From Cardinalis cardinalis (lineage: Eukaryota > Chordata > Aves > Passeriformes > Cardinalidae): a stretch of DNA of 64,000 bases. The position numbers and the translations under genes were made by a program. The notes beneath the pieces were generated by a model. The model was not told where the DNA came from and made no database searches. It saw only the letters and a list, made by a program, of their open reading frames with translations. Below are positions 39,171 to 50,105 of this stretch, piece by piece. The DNA is taken from NCBI GenBank assembly GCA_014549065.1, contig JACDOX010000287.1, positions 398,025 to 462,024 of the forward strand. The letters run 5' to 3'. Each line of letters starts with the position of its first letter. The stretch's first letter is position 1.

Positions 39171-39905
39171 TNAGAGTAAATCCTTCCTTTCGGCAGCCCC
39201 AGAGTGCCCTGGTTTGGTGTGTGCTGGCGCTGGGCCCTGTGAGTGGCTGCCTCATCCCTCACCTGCCTTGCCCAAACTTCTGTGGGCTCACAAAAAGGCA
39301 GCAACTCCTGTGGCACAGGGGAGAAGATTTTCCCAGCCTTGGGAGCTTCCTGGCAGCTCTCAGAGGAGTTTGGGTGCTGGAGGGTGATGCAGACACTTCC
39401 TGCTGGCTGGAACCTGTCCNCTGTCACTGAGCACAGGCCCAGCAAATTAAACGGGGTGAGGTAATAATAACCCTGATCCACGGGAGGGGCTCGTGTTTCT
39501 CTGCACCTGAGGGGGAAATGAAACTTTGATGAGTTAACCAAGAGCCAGAAGGCTCCCAGCNGCTGTAAGGAGACACCTGAAGGGAAAGGTGAGTCAGGAT
39601 GTGCCTGCAGTGANGCAGGGCTGATCCAGCATCGCTTTCGTCCCAAGGAAACGGAGGGACCACCCGGGAGGGACTGGGGGAGCCAGGCACAGAGTGGGGA
39701 CTCTTGGCATTCCCTCACTGCTTGGAGGGGATATTTGTAGGGCTATCCATCCCTGAGGTATCCCACAGGCTTGGGGGAAGCAGGGATTTGCCCTGAACCT
39801 CCNGAGCCCNGGAATCCTCATGGCGTGGGGTTGGCGGTTTCCTCCCTCATAGGCACTTTCTGTTCCTCATCTTCCACGTTTTCCTGGTGTCATGTAAGGA
39901 TGGAT

Positions 39906-39965
39906 AGCCACAAATAGCCATAAATAATCCTAAATAGGCATAAATAATCATAAATAACCACAAAT
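39906..39965. repeat. Decamer tandem repeat (six units)
   Basis: Six consecutive 10-base units of the form AGCCATAAAT, with variants AGCCACAAAT, AATCCTAAAT, AGGCATAAAT, AATCATAAAT and AACCACAAAT. It is a small degenerate array in unique intron sequence. Confidence 0.85.
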
Positions 39966-40034
39966 ATGTTGCTGATCACGTTCAAAACCTAAAGTTTTGT
40001 AAATGTTCCAACTGGGTTGGTCTCTTCTCTAAGT

Positions 40035-40245
40035 AAGACAAGAGGAAACAGCCCCAGGTGCACCAGGGGAGGTGTAAATTGAATATTAGGAAACATTTCT
40101 CCATAGGAAGGGGGGGACCAGCATTGGAATAAGGTGTTCCAATCCTGGGGGGATTTAAGGGATGTGTGGATGTGGGGTTGGGAGTGCTGGGGGAGCAGCT
40201 GGACTTGATCCCAAAGGTCTTTTCCAATCTAACCAATGATATCAG
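40035..40245 (+). mobile_element. CR1 LINE 3' fragment
   Basis: Forward CR1 3' end, about 210 bp: ACAAGAGGAAACAGCCCCAG, CCAGGGGAGGTGTAAATTGA, ATATTAGGAAACATTTCTCC, then GGACTTGATCCCAAAGGTCT and TTTCCAATCTAACCAATGAT. It is more diverged and more deleted in the middle than the copy at 38165-39170, which suggests an older insertion. It lies about 900 bases upstream of the first ATP2B2 exon in the window. Confidence 0.88.
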
Positions 40246-41097
40246 GAATTGTTTGGCAGAAACATTGAACACTTGCAGTTTTTTATGCTGCTCAGAGGGA
40301 TTTTTGGGCTCAGTTATTTTACCTTGATGCTTGCAAGTTTTGGGTTTTGTTTGTTTTTTGTTTTGGGGTTTTTTTTTATTCGTTTTGTTTTGCTTTTCTG
40401 GAAAGGCCCCAGACATGCGTCCTTTAATATAATTACAAAGGAGGGAAAAAAATCACCCCAATGGATTCTTCAGCACAACCACCCATTGTTATCCTATGTC
40501 CTTAAACTGAAATGCTCTTAAATTGAAGCATCATGTAAAATACATGGAGCCATGTTGTTTCCTTTTGCCCTTCTGTGCATATTTAACTTGTCACTTTGCC
40601 TTTTTCCTGTGACAAAAATGTAATGCAGCTCATTCCAGGGATGTGCTGAAGTCCATTTGCAGCCAGAGGTTGCTTTGAAGTAGCACAACAGAGGCTTTAT
40701 TGATTTATCCTTTGCATTCAGAACAAAGATTTGTGTGATCTGCTACAGGTATTACCAAAAGCTTCCATCAGCTATTCCAGCTTCATCCCAAAAATAATTT
40801 CTTTGTGCTTGAGGATCTATTTTCAGAAGTCATTGCTTGTACATATGTATATACATAGGTCTTATTAATACAAACCTTTAGTTCAAAGGCTTTTTAATGA
40901 TTAAACCTGGCAGGAATTAGTACTAAATGGAGCTCGTGAGAATTCTGTTCAGAATATCAGGACAAATCCTCTCATGAAAGCACAATTGAAGTGTAATATT
41001 TACATTTGTCAATATGCCATAGCTGCTACAGCTTGGAATTTTTCTTAGAGAAGTCATTTATAGGGATGCATTTTCTATTTTGTGGCAATTTGAACTG

Positions 41098-41130
41098 ATT
41101 TTATTTTATTTTATTTTATTTTATTTACAG
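41098..41130 (+). promoter_or_regulatory. ATP2B2: 3' splice site of ATP2B2 coding exon 2, built from an ATTTT microsatellite
   Basis: The acceptor AG at 41129-41130 is preceded by five to six ATTTT units followed by TTACAG. The polypyrimidine tract is thus a pentanucleotide simple repeat in which every fifth base is A. T-rich tracts of this kind can still bind U2AF. Repeat-length variation here would directly change the tract. The exon boundary itself is secure because the protein match starts at the following base. Confidence 0.85.
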
Positions 41131-41328
41131 GATTAGCTGGAACTGCTGCAGACCTAGAAAAAAGAAAGCTTATTTTTGGAAAAAATTTTATACCTCCAAA
41201 GAAGCCAAAAACATTCATACAGCTAGTTTGGGAAGCGTTGCAGGACGTGACTCTTATCATCTTGGAAATTGCAGCCATCATATCTTTGGGGCTTTCCTTT
41301 TATCAGCCACCTGGAGAAGGGAATGAAG
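41131..41328 (+). CDS. ATP2B2: ATP2B2 coding exon 2: plasma-membrane Ca2+ ATPase, N-terminal region and TM1
   Basis: This exon belongs to a P-type ATPase that exports Ca2+ from the cytosol at the plasma membrane. It is 198 bases: the last two bases of a Gly codon, 65 full codons and one base of the next Gly codon. The product begins LAGTAADLEKRK, continues with the family-typical NFIPPKKPKTF and LVWEALQDVTL, then the first transmembrane helix (ILEIAAIISLGLSFY), and ends QPPGEGNE. The GTAADLEKRK and PPGEGNE segments fit PMCA2 better than my recollection of PMCA1, 3 or 4. The boundaries are TTTACAG before and AAG|GTAAAA after. There is no start or stop codon because it is internal. Codons are AT-rich at the third position, unlike the next exon. 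The paralogue call could be tested by alignment; membership of the PMCA family is not in doubt. Confidence 0.93.
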
Positions 41329-43337
41329 GTAAAAACTTTTCACACAAGTCATCTCAGTTTAAGCAAAGCATGTCCTAAATCTCAAATCAATTCCATCACC
41401 AGCCTCCAGAAGGTCACTAACAGGAAATTGCCACGTGGTTTGTTCCTGATCCCATTACATCTGCTCCTGACATATTTTTCTTTTCATCTTGACGTTTCTT
41501 TATGCAAATCCTGAACCTCATGACGTGAGTTAAAGGAAAATCATAACTTTCTTGTGAAACTGGAGTGGTTTTGATACACTTTGCACCTTTGAGCCTGCAT
41601 TTGGAGGGTGTTTGATTCATCCTTTGTGGTTGTTTATCACATATTATGGATGGGAAATATGTAATTGCTTATGTAACTGCTGGATCCCATTGCAGGAGCA
41701 CAGATCTCCAGTTTACACCAGATGAAGGCTTGAACTCAGTGAGATTCACACATTTTAGTATTTTTAGTGGTGCAGCTCAGGCTCATGAGCCTGGCTCCCA
41801 AGGGAATATTGGAGCAAAGTCCTGTTCCTGATAAATATTCCCCAGATTCTGCAGAGCCTTTCTGGCTGCAGGAAGTTTTACCACCCTGCCTACCCCCTCC
41901 TTTTTTCCCATTTCCCCCCCACCCTCTTTGGAAAGCACTCTTGAATTCACATGCTTAAAATATTTGTTCCTCTCCATAAATGCAAGATTTCCATTTCTGG
42001 CAGCTGATCCAGATTTTTTTTCCTCCCCCCCTCTCTCCTGCTCCCTCCCAGACTTCTAAAGCTGGATCAAACATGCTGTGTGAAATGACGTGAGCAGCTT
42101 GGCAAATGTAGGAAGAATGTCTTCCTCTAAATATAGCCCTGAAATGCTTTTTACATTTGCTGCAGTTTCCTTTGGCTGCTTTTCCTTGCAGCCCCTTCCT
42201 CCTTGCCTTGCCATTCAGCAGAACCATCAGCAGGAGCCATGCACAGCTCCTGCCTGGGCTGCTTTAATCCTTTAGAAATCACTGGGAGCCTTTCATTGCT
42301 CCCTCACTGCAGTTTGAATGCTTGGCTATTGATTCAGCAGGTGCTCGATTTAGGCATGGAAAGATAAAGGAGTCATTGCTTTTTTTTTTAACTGAAGAAA
42401 ATGGTATTTATTGGAATTACCTCATCTAACTGGTGGGATACCTTGGGGACGTTATAAACCATGAGAAATCCTTGACAAAATTAGGATTTAGCTTAGACTA
42501 AATGTGCAGATTGCCCTATTTTATTTTATTTTGGGGGAAAGGAATTTTGAAAGCATGATTTCTCCAGATTTTAGGGGAGCTGTGTCATCAGGCAGGGGAG
42601 GCTTGTTCCTTTCTTTTTCAAATTGTTATTCTTCTTATTCTGATCGTGCATTTAAAATGTTTCTTTTCCCATGGGAAGACAGGAGCCAGCTGAGATTGTG
42701 AGGGTGTCTGGAAAGCTCAGCAGCACAGCCTGGGAAAATGTGTTTGTGTTTTCCCACAGCACAGCATTCTATTCAATAGTTGTTGCTTTCCCTGCTTTAA
42801 ATTGTTTTCCTGAAAGCTTTTGCCCTGGTTTACACAAGAAAATAAATCAAATTAGTGAATATCTTGTAATCCAATTTGTGGAACACATTGTAAAGGTCTT
42901 CCACACTTTTTTTTTGGAAGTCTTTCTTTCGGCAGTTGTATAAATAATTCCCTTTAATTTGAAAATTATTATATCATAAATTGCTGCTGAGGAGTATCTT
43001 TAATTTATTGGTAGATGACTTTTTGAAGAGTCCCAAACTCTGGAAAATGGACATATTTAGTTTGATTTTGCCTTGATGAAGTGGGGAGCAATCCCACTTG
43101 TAATTGATTTTCATGGGTTTGACTTNAGTATTTTCCCTACCTCATTCTCCCCAGAATGAAAATTTCATTGAAATATGCACTTATTGGCAACTTTTATGTT
43201 GTTTGTTTTTTTTTTCCCTTGAAAATAATATATTTACTTCTGAAAGTACAGCCAGGTGTTAGAAAGGAGAGCTGGCCCATGTTGTTCTCTATACTTGATC
43301 TTGCCTCCTCCTTAAAATTCTATTTTTTTTCTTTTGT

Positions 43338-43370
43338 TTTTCCAAATGAAATACATTTTCATTTGGAAAA
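43338..43370. repeat. Perfect 14-bp inverted repeat (hairpin)
   Basis: TTTTCCAAATGAAA at 43338-43351 is followed after five bases (TACAT) by its exact reverse complement at 43357-43370. The stem is short and AT-rich, in intronic sequence with T-rich flanks. It may be chance or a small structural element. No gene context supports a function. Confidence 0.75.
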
Positions 43371-44865
43371 TGAGCTAAGAGGAGTTTTCTTTCCACACTG
43401 ATTTATTCAACCACCACTGCCAATATTCTGAGCTCATCAACTTTTTGCTTGGAGTAACTTGAAAAGTTGTCACCCCCCCAGAAGTGACAGTCTTGCTTTG
43501 GNGGATTGAAGGATAATATGGAAACAAGAAACTTTAGAACACAATGTCAGGGAAACACCACTTGTAAATCGAGCATTTATCTGCCTTTATTTAATATATC
43601 TGCCTCTCTCATATCCTGAATTTATATCTACCAATGGCATTACTGGTTANTATAATAAGTTGAACTCATCTAATTTAAAAATTAGTATAACTCTTTCTTT
43701 TCTTGACTCTTGAAACCCCCTTGTAACTTCTGATGCTGTAACAGAATTAGCATTTAACTGCTGTCTGCAGTTGAAGTGCAAAATATATTTCTCCTGAGGC
43801 TTTTGAAGGAGATAAACAGGATAAAATCCACACTTCCAACAAATATTAGAGTGCTCAGGAGCCTTGTGTAAGGATGTGAGTGTTCACATCTTCATTTCAG
43901 ATCTGGTGAGTCTTGGAGAACATGATTTCCATTTCTGGTGNAATCAGGGAAACTGATCTAGAGGAATCTCTGGGTAAAAGTGCAGTTTTGTTGCTTCTCC
44001 AGAAGCCACCCCAGTTCTTTCCTTTCATATTCCTTAGCAGGAGTGNAGGTTTCAGGAATGTTGCTCTCAGGAGTGGTTTTGTTGATGTGCTTTGCATTCC
44101 CTTTCGCCATCTGACAGGCCATTAGAAGCAGTTGAGAACTTCTGCATAAATGATTGTCAGCCCCGTGGCAATTACTGCTCTCATTACTGAGCCACACGAA
44201 ATCAGTTTGCTGCCCTTTCNAAAAAGTGCAAAACTGAGGCTGGATTTCAGCAAATGCACCTTGAGAGAAAATTCCCAGTGCAGGTGTAGCCTCCAGTGCA
44301 GAGAGGATCACTCAGGGCTGTGGCTGGGGCAGGGTAAGAATATTTTGCATTTTGTAACTCAGGAAAATCCTTTCTGTGCCCGGGGTTTGTGGATTTCAGT
44401 GTTCCCTGGCCATGAAGAGCAGGGGGTCTGTGGTAGCTCAGAGGATTTGATGAAAATGTGAAATAATTTAATTCACTTCATTTATTTTGTAATGTAGATT
44501 AGAGGTAGTCCAGGACTAAAATGGAAATGTTTGTATATCAGTATATGGTGAAATGATTTTTGTGCACAGTTTGTAAAGAAATGCCCAGTCCTGTTTTTAA
44601 AGGCAGTGTATGAGTAGAAAGCAAGCAAGCAATGGACTCAAACCATCACACTGCTTGAGGAAACAGAATATCCTTTAGGAAAGAGAGCTTGGACTCAAGA
44701 AATCCAGCAAGGGAGTGGGAAATGGCTTCTCTTGGCCATTCCCAAATCTCTGTCTTATTGTGCCTGTAGAAATGCAAGCATCTCATCTTCTACCTGGTCG
44801 TTTGTTATTTTTGGTGGGGTTGTTTTGTTTTGTTTGTTTGTGGGGTTTTAGGGTGGTTTTTTCTT

Positions 44866-44866
<1 letters not shown>

Positions 44867-44909
<43 letters not shown>

Positions 44910-44917
44910 GGTTTTTT

Positions 44918-44950
<33 letters not shown>
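44867..44950. repeat. Long poly-T tract with one GGG and one G interruption
   Basis: About 80 bases of nearly pure T, interrupted by GGG and later a single G. It is preceded by T/G-rich sequence with repeated TTTTG. Read on the minus strand it is poly-A, but no retroposed gene body lies next to it. The open frames of poly-Phe or poly-Lys across it are artefacts. Length in this assembly is probably unreliable. Confidence 0.9.
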
Positions 44951-47374
44951 CTGGTTTGCTTTGGTATTTCCCCACTGTTTTCCCTCAGAGCTCTGCTGGA
45001 GCAGCCCCTGGTGCATTTGCAGCTCTGTCCCTTGCTGGGGCTGCTTTCCCCCAGTCCCCCAGAAGGGTTCTGCTGCTTTGGTGCCTCCCCCATCTCTGCC
45101 CCTGAGAACTGGTCCAAGCATTCCCAGAGCCCTCTGCAAACACCTTCAGCAGCAATTTCTGAGCCCTCTCCAGCCCTCCTCCTTGTTTCCATCTCCAGCC
45201 CCTTCATCACATGTGGATCTTATTGCAAAAACTGCTGATGTCAAGCCCTGCCAATCATCTGCTGTTTACAGGAGTGTAACAAACNTTTTAACTCTTCTTC
45301 CTTGAGCTCTCTTTCCTTCTGTGGGTTGCAAAGGGGGAAGAAAGCAGCCTGAGGTGAGATGTTTTAACATCCCAGTGTTTACCAGGAAGCCCCAGGCAGG
45401 ATATCTATTTTCCAGTGTACAGCTTTTAGCAGCTGAAAGGTGGAATGAAAAAGGAAAAGTCTTTTTGGTTCAGGCAGCTTCTGTTAAAATTCCCAAGGCA
45501 AAGGTCTGGATTGCAAACAAAGTGAAATGGATCAGTTCCATTGCTCAGTGCTGCTCAGCAGGGCTTTGGCTGGGTTACCCTTCCCCTTACTCATACAAGA
45601 AGTTGGAAAAACAGGACACGGTCCCCTGAAATTTGGGCCTCCCAAGCTGCTTGCATTGAGATGTTGGTGGTTTTATGCTGCTGCTGCTNCCCAGGGCTGG
45701 AGCTGGGGTTCCTGCTGGCCTTCCATAAGCTAAAAGAGACTTGATTTCATATTTTATNAACAAAAGAGACTTTATTTCATGGNGTTCACCACTCAGGGGT
45801 TTTCTTATCATTTTTAAAATGTGCCATATTGCTAAGTGGGGACTCAAGCTGGAGATTTGAACCAGAAAGGGCCTCCAGAAACTGGAGGGAAGGTGCAGCT
45901 GCTCCACAGCTCCTGTGAGGGTGCTGCCTTACCCTGATCCTGTGCTGAGCCTCCCCGTGGAGGCAGCACTTGCTCAGACTCGTGGCACAACTGTTGTGGG
46001 AATGTCAGATCCCTGCTCGTGTGGGATGGACAGCAGGACACAAACAGCCAGGGAGAGGCAGGAGCCAACCTGGCAGCAGTGCCTGAGTCACCAGGCAGCA
46101 GGAAAGGCTCTCCCTGCAGAAGCCAAGGGGTGTTCAGATTAAAAAAGCCTGTAAAAATCAGTCAGAGGNGGAGGAAAAAAACCCAAGGCCAAACAAACAA
46201 CATCCCCATCTCCTTGTCCAGGTCTCTGGTGTGGGGTTGGAAGTGCTGTGCTGTTCCCATCTTCTCCCAGGTTCCTGCCAGTGGAGGACAGCTCAAGATG
46301 TGTCTTTTGGCATTTCATCTCTTTAGCAGCTCTGGAAATAAGTCACAGTGAGAAAGATTTGACCAGCTGTTACTTTGGGTATCTCTGGGAGAAAGTGAAA
46401 AAAAGAAAAAAAAATTTATTGGTATTAGAAAGAATAATTATAAAAAATAATATCTAGATGTGAAAAAATACAGAGCAGTAGGCAGCAAGCTTCTTTTTCT
46501 TAGTTAGGACTGAAAATGTTGAATGTATCATCAGGTAGCTTGAATTTCTCTGCAGTTTGTACTGATGTACATTAAAAAAAAGTTATTCCCATCAGTTTGG
46601 ACAGTCTAATTCTCCTCCATGCAAATTCCCTACCCTGGAGTTCTGCTGGAGCAGAACAGCTGCAATAGTATTTGTGCTAGGCTCAGGTACAACATTCTAA
46701 AGATGGGATGTCTGTCTCAGTCCCCCAGAACTCAGTCTGGGTATTCCTAAAAAAATTAAAACCCCCATTGAATAGAATGAAACCAAGCCGTTGCGCCCTC
46801 AGAGCACTTCAAAATGTTGTTACTGTGCTGTGTCATTTTGTGGTTCCAGCTCTCACCTTTCTTTGGGTCACTTTGTGGTTTTCCTGCTTTAGGCTGCTAA
46901 AGAGAATTTCAGGGGAGGCGAAACAGGCAGGAGAAGCCCCTTTCTATGTTGCCATATGTGTCTGGACTGCTTGACCAGAGATTGGGTAAAATTCTTCTCT
47001 TTTTCCCCCAGTTTTTAAACTGTGATTTTCATCCCTTCACTTTCTTTGCCAATAGTTGTGGCAGAACTGCACTCATTTTAGTAATTTCAGGTAGGTGATA
47101 TTTGGAATTTCTCACTCCTTCCATATCCAACTCTCAACAATTTTCTTCCCACTCTCCCAGCAACATTTTTCTTTCTCACACTCGCTGCCCCAGATCACAG
47201 AACTCCTTCTACTCCCTTTCCAAGAGGCGCCGTGTCTCAGGAAATGGGTCTANTGAATAATTATACATCTATTTTTTTTCCTGGGGATTCTAGAAACCTT
47301 CCATCNCTGTGATGAAATCATCCTGTTCTTAGATTGTATAAACACAGCAGATGCCTGGTGGGGAAACCTGGAAA

Positions 47375-47645
47375 TGGAGCCGCGCTTGGCTCAGAGCCGC
47401 GCGCAGGTGTGGGCGGGCAGGAGGCCGCCCTTGGACCCACCGGGCACGGCAGCGTTGGCCCTGCAGGGGCTCTGCCACCTCATCTGCTCTGGGAAATGGC
47501 ACTGGGAGCTGTGAAAGCCTCTGGGGAGAGCGTTCAGCTCCTGCCAAGGGCGGCCACGTTGGGGCTGTTGGGTTTGGCGTTGTCGCTGCCGAGCGTTTGT
47601 GTTGTTTTAGGCGTAGAAATGAGCGCGGCTCAGGAGTTGGTTGGA
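47375..47645. promoter_or_regulatory. Small CpG-rich island inside the intron (possible promoter or enhancer)
   Basis: By eye this 270-base patch contains about 20 CpG dinucleotides, for example in GAGCCGCGCTTGG, AGAGCCGCGCGCAGG, GGGCGGGCAGGAGGCCGCCC and GTTGTCGCTGCCGAGCG. The surrounding 20 kb of intron is strongly CpG-depleted. A GC-box-like GGGCGGG is present at about 47413. No TATA box or conserved coding sequence was recognised. Candidates are an internal promoter for a shorter ATP2B2 transcript, a non-coding RNA promoter or an enhancer. An alternative is a GC-rich relic of a repeat. Frames across it on both strands encode nothing I recognise. Confidence 0.5.
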
Positions 47646-50015
47646 ACAAGGAATTCTCCTGTGCCCCCTGGATTAAATGGCCTCGGGGAATAAACAGTTG
47701 GTTTGAAAAAGGGAAAGCACTGATTGCTGAGGAACTCGAAGCAAATTTAATTAAACTGAATTAAAAGTAACCTGAGATAAATAGCCACATGAAGGTCTGG
47801 TGCCATCCTCTGAGGAATTCGGTTCATTTACTTCCTAGTGAGGCACAATTGGATAGAAGCTCAATGTTTTAATGCAGCATTTATCAATTTTTTTTTACCT
47901 TGTCTTCACCTTTTCAGCCCAGCCTCCATTTCCCTTAGCATATCAGTTCAGGAGGGCTATTGAATGTGAAATGAAGCACATCCATTTTTTAAATCCTTTG
48001 CCAGACCTTTCCATCCTGAGGGTCTTGCAGGGTCCATTCAAGATTGCAGGACATTTTCNACAGGAAAATGTTGCATGCATCTCCCTGTCTCTAAAAATCT
48101 GCCACCCCGAGGTTCATTAATATGCAGTTAATCAATTTGATTAATGAGTGAAAAACTAAGAAATGTCAGATATGAGTCAGCTGAACCAAAGTTAATTCTC
48201 NAGTCGTTTGTGGCAGCTTTACATCTTAATTTTTTTTTAAGAGCATTTTACATGTGATAATGTAGATTACATTAAAAATGCACAAATGTAGGCAGCATAA
48301 AAATCTATTTTGTGAGGCCAATGTTAAAGGTATTTTGCAACCCTCCTAAAATCATAGCAGCACACAGAAATAAACAACTGTAAGTCTTTTGCCAGCTCTC
48401 CCAGTTACAAAGCCAAGATCAAGATGAAAAACTGACTGCACAGTTTGTGTGTGTGCACTTTAACCCATGTCTCCCAGTAACATTTTTTGGGACACTGTAA
48501 ATCTGTCATCTCTTCAAGTCCTCTCCATTAAACAAAATGTATTGGAGAAAATATGAAGCCTTTTCAGAAGAAAGTGAGCCAAAATTAATTTGTTTTAACA
48601 CTTTGCAGTGCTTTGAAGCCTAATTGGCATCCCATTTCATGGCCTGTGTCGGTACAAAGCCCCTGCAAGAACTGAAAATATTCACAAAACTTTGCTAGAT
48701 GCTGAAAACAACAAGTGGTGAACATCTTCCAGCTTCTGCTGTGTTTGTCTCATTCTGTTAGTGTGCACAGAGAGTGTTACATAATGTTCTCCGGGTGCTG
48801 AGCAATAAGAAATCAATGGGAAATCATGGATATCAGGGGGTGAAAGGGTCACACAGCCTTAAAAGCTGATGTGTCCTAAGAGCAATCCTTCATCATCTTT
48901 GCTGCTAAACAGATCACACTGATCCNGTTTTATTGTGCTGCCCAGGGAGGAGCATTCTCAAGAGAAGCTGAGCTATTAGAAAATAACATTTTTTTCATAT
49001 AAAATAGATTAATCTCAAAAGNGGAGATTGTTGTCAGAGTTAGCAAAACGGCTTTTAAGGAGAGTTGCTGCGCACACTCAAAATTCTTTTCTCATTCACC
49101 ATAAAAATTAAACCGTGAGATTCCCNCAGGACTTTTTAAACCAGTCTAAGGAGTCTGTGAGCAGGAAGGGGACGAAGCAGTTGGCAGCCTGGAAAACAGG
49201 AGAAACAGAAGTATTTGCCCTCNTAAAAACAGCTTGTTCTGCCAAAACCCCCATTTAACCTCCTTCCTCCCNAAGCAGGGATGAGGTGAAGCAGCATATG
49301 GCTTCTAGAGACATTACCACAGTCTGTTTGGCTAAGGAAATTTAGTGCTTGTAAGAATNTGCTTTTTCAATTCCTGCTCTAAACAGTATTTCAATGCCAG
49401 GTCTAAGTAGGCATGAGCAGAGAGCAGGACATGTTGGAGTGTGTGTGCTGTGTGTCCCAACCATCATTGTCACCACTGTGCCCCTTTGGCTCATCCTTCC
49501 CTGGAGACACTGCTGAATTTCCTAAACATCTTTGCTTTGGTGTTATTCTCAAAAGAAGGGACAGATTTAGGCTGAGGGCTTCTCCACGGAATGAATGGAT
49601 GAGAGTCCTTTGTGCTGTGGGGTCATGGGCGGGGGAGAGAGGCCAGGCAGGGCTCAGACTGAGCCTGCAGAGCCTTTCCTGGGGCTTTGGGATGATGCTC
49701 CTGGAGACCAAGCCCATGGCAGCCACCCTGGTTCCTCCCAGCTGGGTGGTGCTGGGAGAGGGGTAAATGAGGGGTTCTGGCTGGCTCTGTGGCTTTGGGG
49801 AGCCCCCAGCCCCTGGGGGCTGTCTGGGGGTGCTGACAACCAGGGGTGATGGGCAAGGGGGTGTAGGGCTCACCTGGCCATGGTCCTGAGCCCAGGAAGG
49901 TCAGGAAGGCAGGACAGTCCTGCAGGGCAGGGCAGCCAGGCTGGGCTTGGCCAGAGGTTCCCTGAATTGAGAATGATGCCAGGAGGAGTGCTGGGTGGGT
50001 AAATCAGAGAGCACT

Positions 50016-50105
50016 CCAGCCTGGCCTGGCTAATCCCAGCCTGGTTTGGCTAATCCCAGCCTGGCCTGGTTGATCCCAGCCTGGTTTGGGTAATCCCAGC
50101 CTGGC
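50016..50105. repeat. 20-bp tandem repeat (four and a half units)
   Basis: Four exact-length 20-base units alternate between CCAGCCTGGCCTGGCTAATC and CCAGCCTGGTTTGGCTAATC forms, followed by a partial fifth unit. The alternation suggests a 40-bp higher-order unit duplicated once. It is a small intronic minisatellite. Confidence 0.9.

Larger units (their letters stand above)
1..41130 (+). other. ATP2B2: Intron of ATP2B2, 3' portion (upstream of coding exon 2)
   Basis: This whole stretch lacks any exon I can recognise. It ends in a splice acceptor AG immediately before a clear pump exon. That exon starts inside a glycine codon, so at least one coding exon must lie further upstream. The N-terminal residues of PMCA pumps are not found in any frame here, so the first coding exon is outside the window. 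This fits the very large 5' introns known for vertebrate ATP2B2. Apart from the repeats listed separately, the sequence is unique, AT-rich and CpG-poor, with short chance open frames interrupted by stops. I saw no tRNA, rRNA, CRISPR array or other gene. An unrelated small non-coding RNA gene or an untranslated exon cannot be excluded by eye. Confidence 0.8.

Noticed and set aside
38939..39718. 259-codon open frame on the minus strand
   Set aside because: It runs through the LTR end and the CR1 3' end and contains many ambiguous codons. Both are non-coding repeat regions and no domain is recognisable.
44700..44950. Processed pseudogene suggested by a long poly-T (poly-A on minus strand)
   Set aside because: No gene-like body adjoins the tract on the expected side, and processed pseudogenes are uncommon in birds.
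44715..45305. 196-codon frame rich in Phe, with antisense poly-Lys
   Set aside because: Caused by the poly-T tract at 44867-44950.
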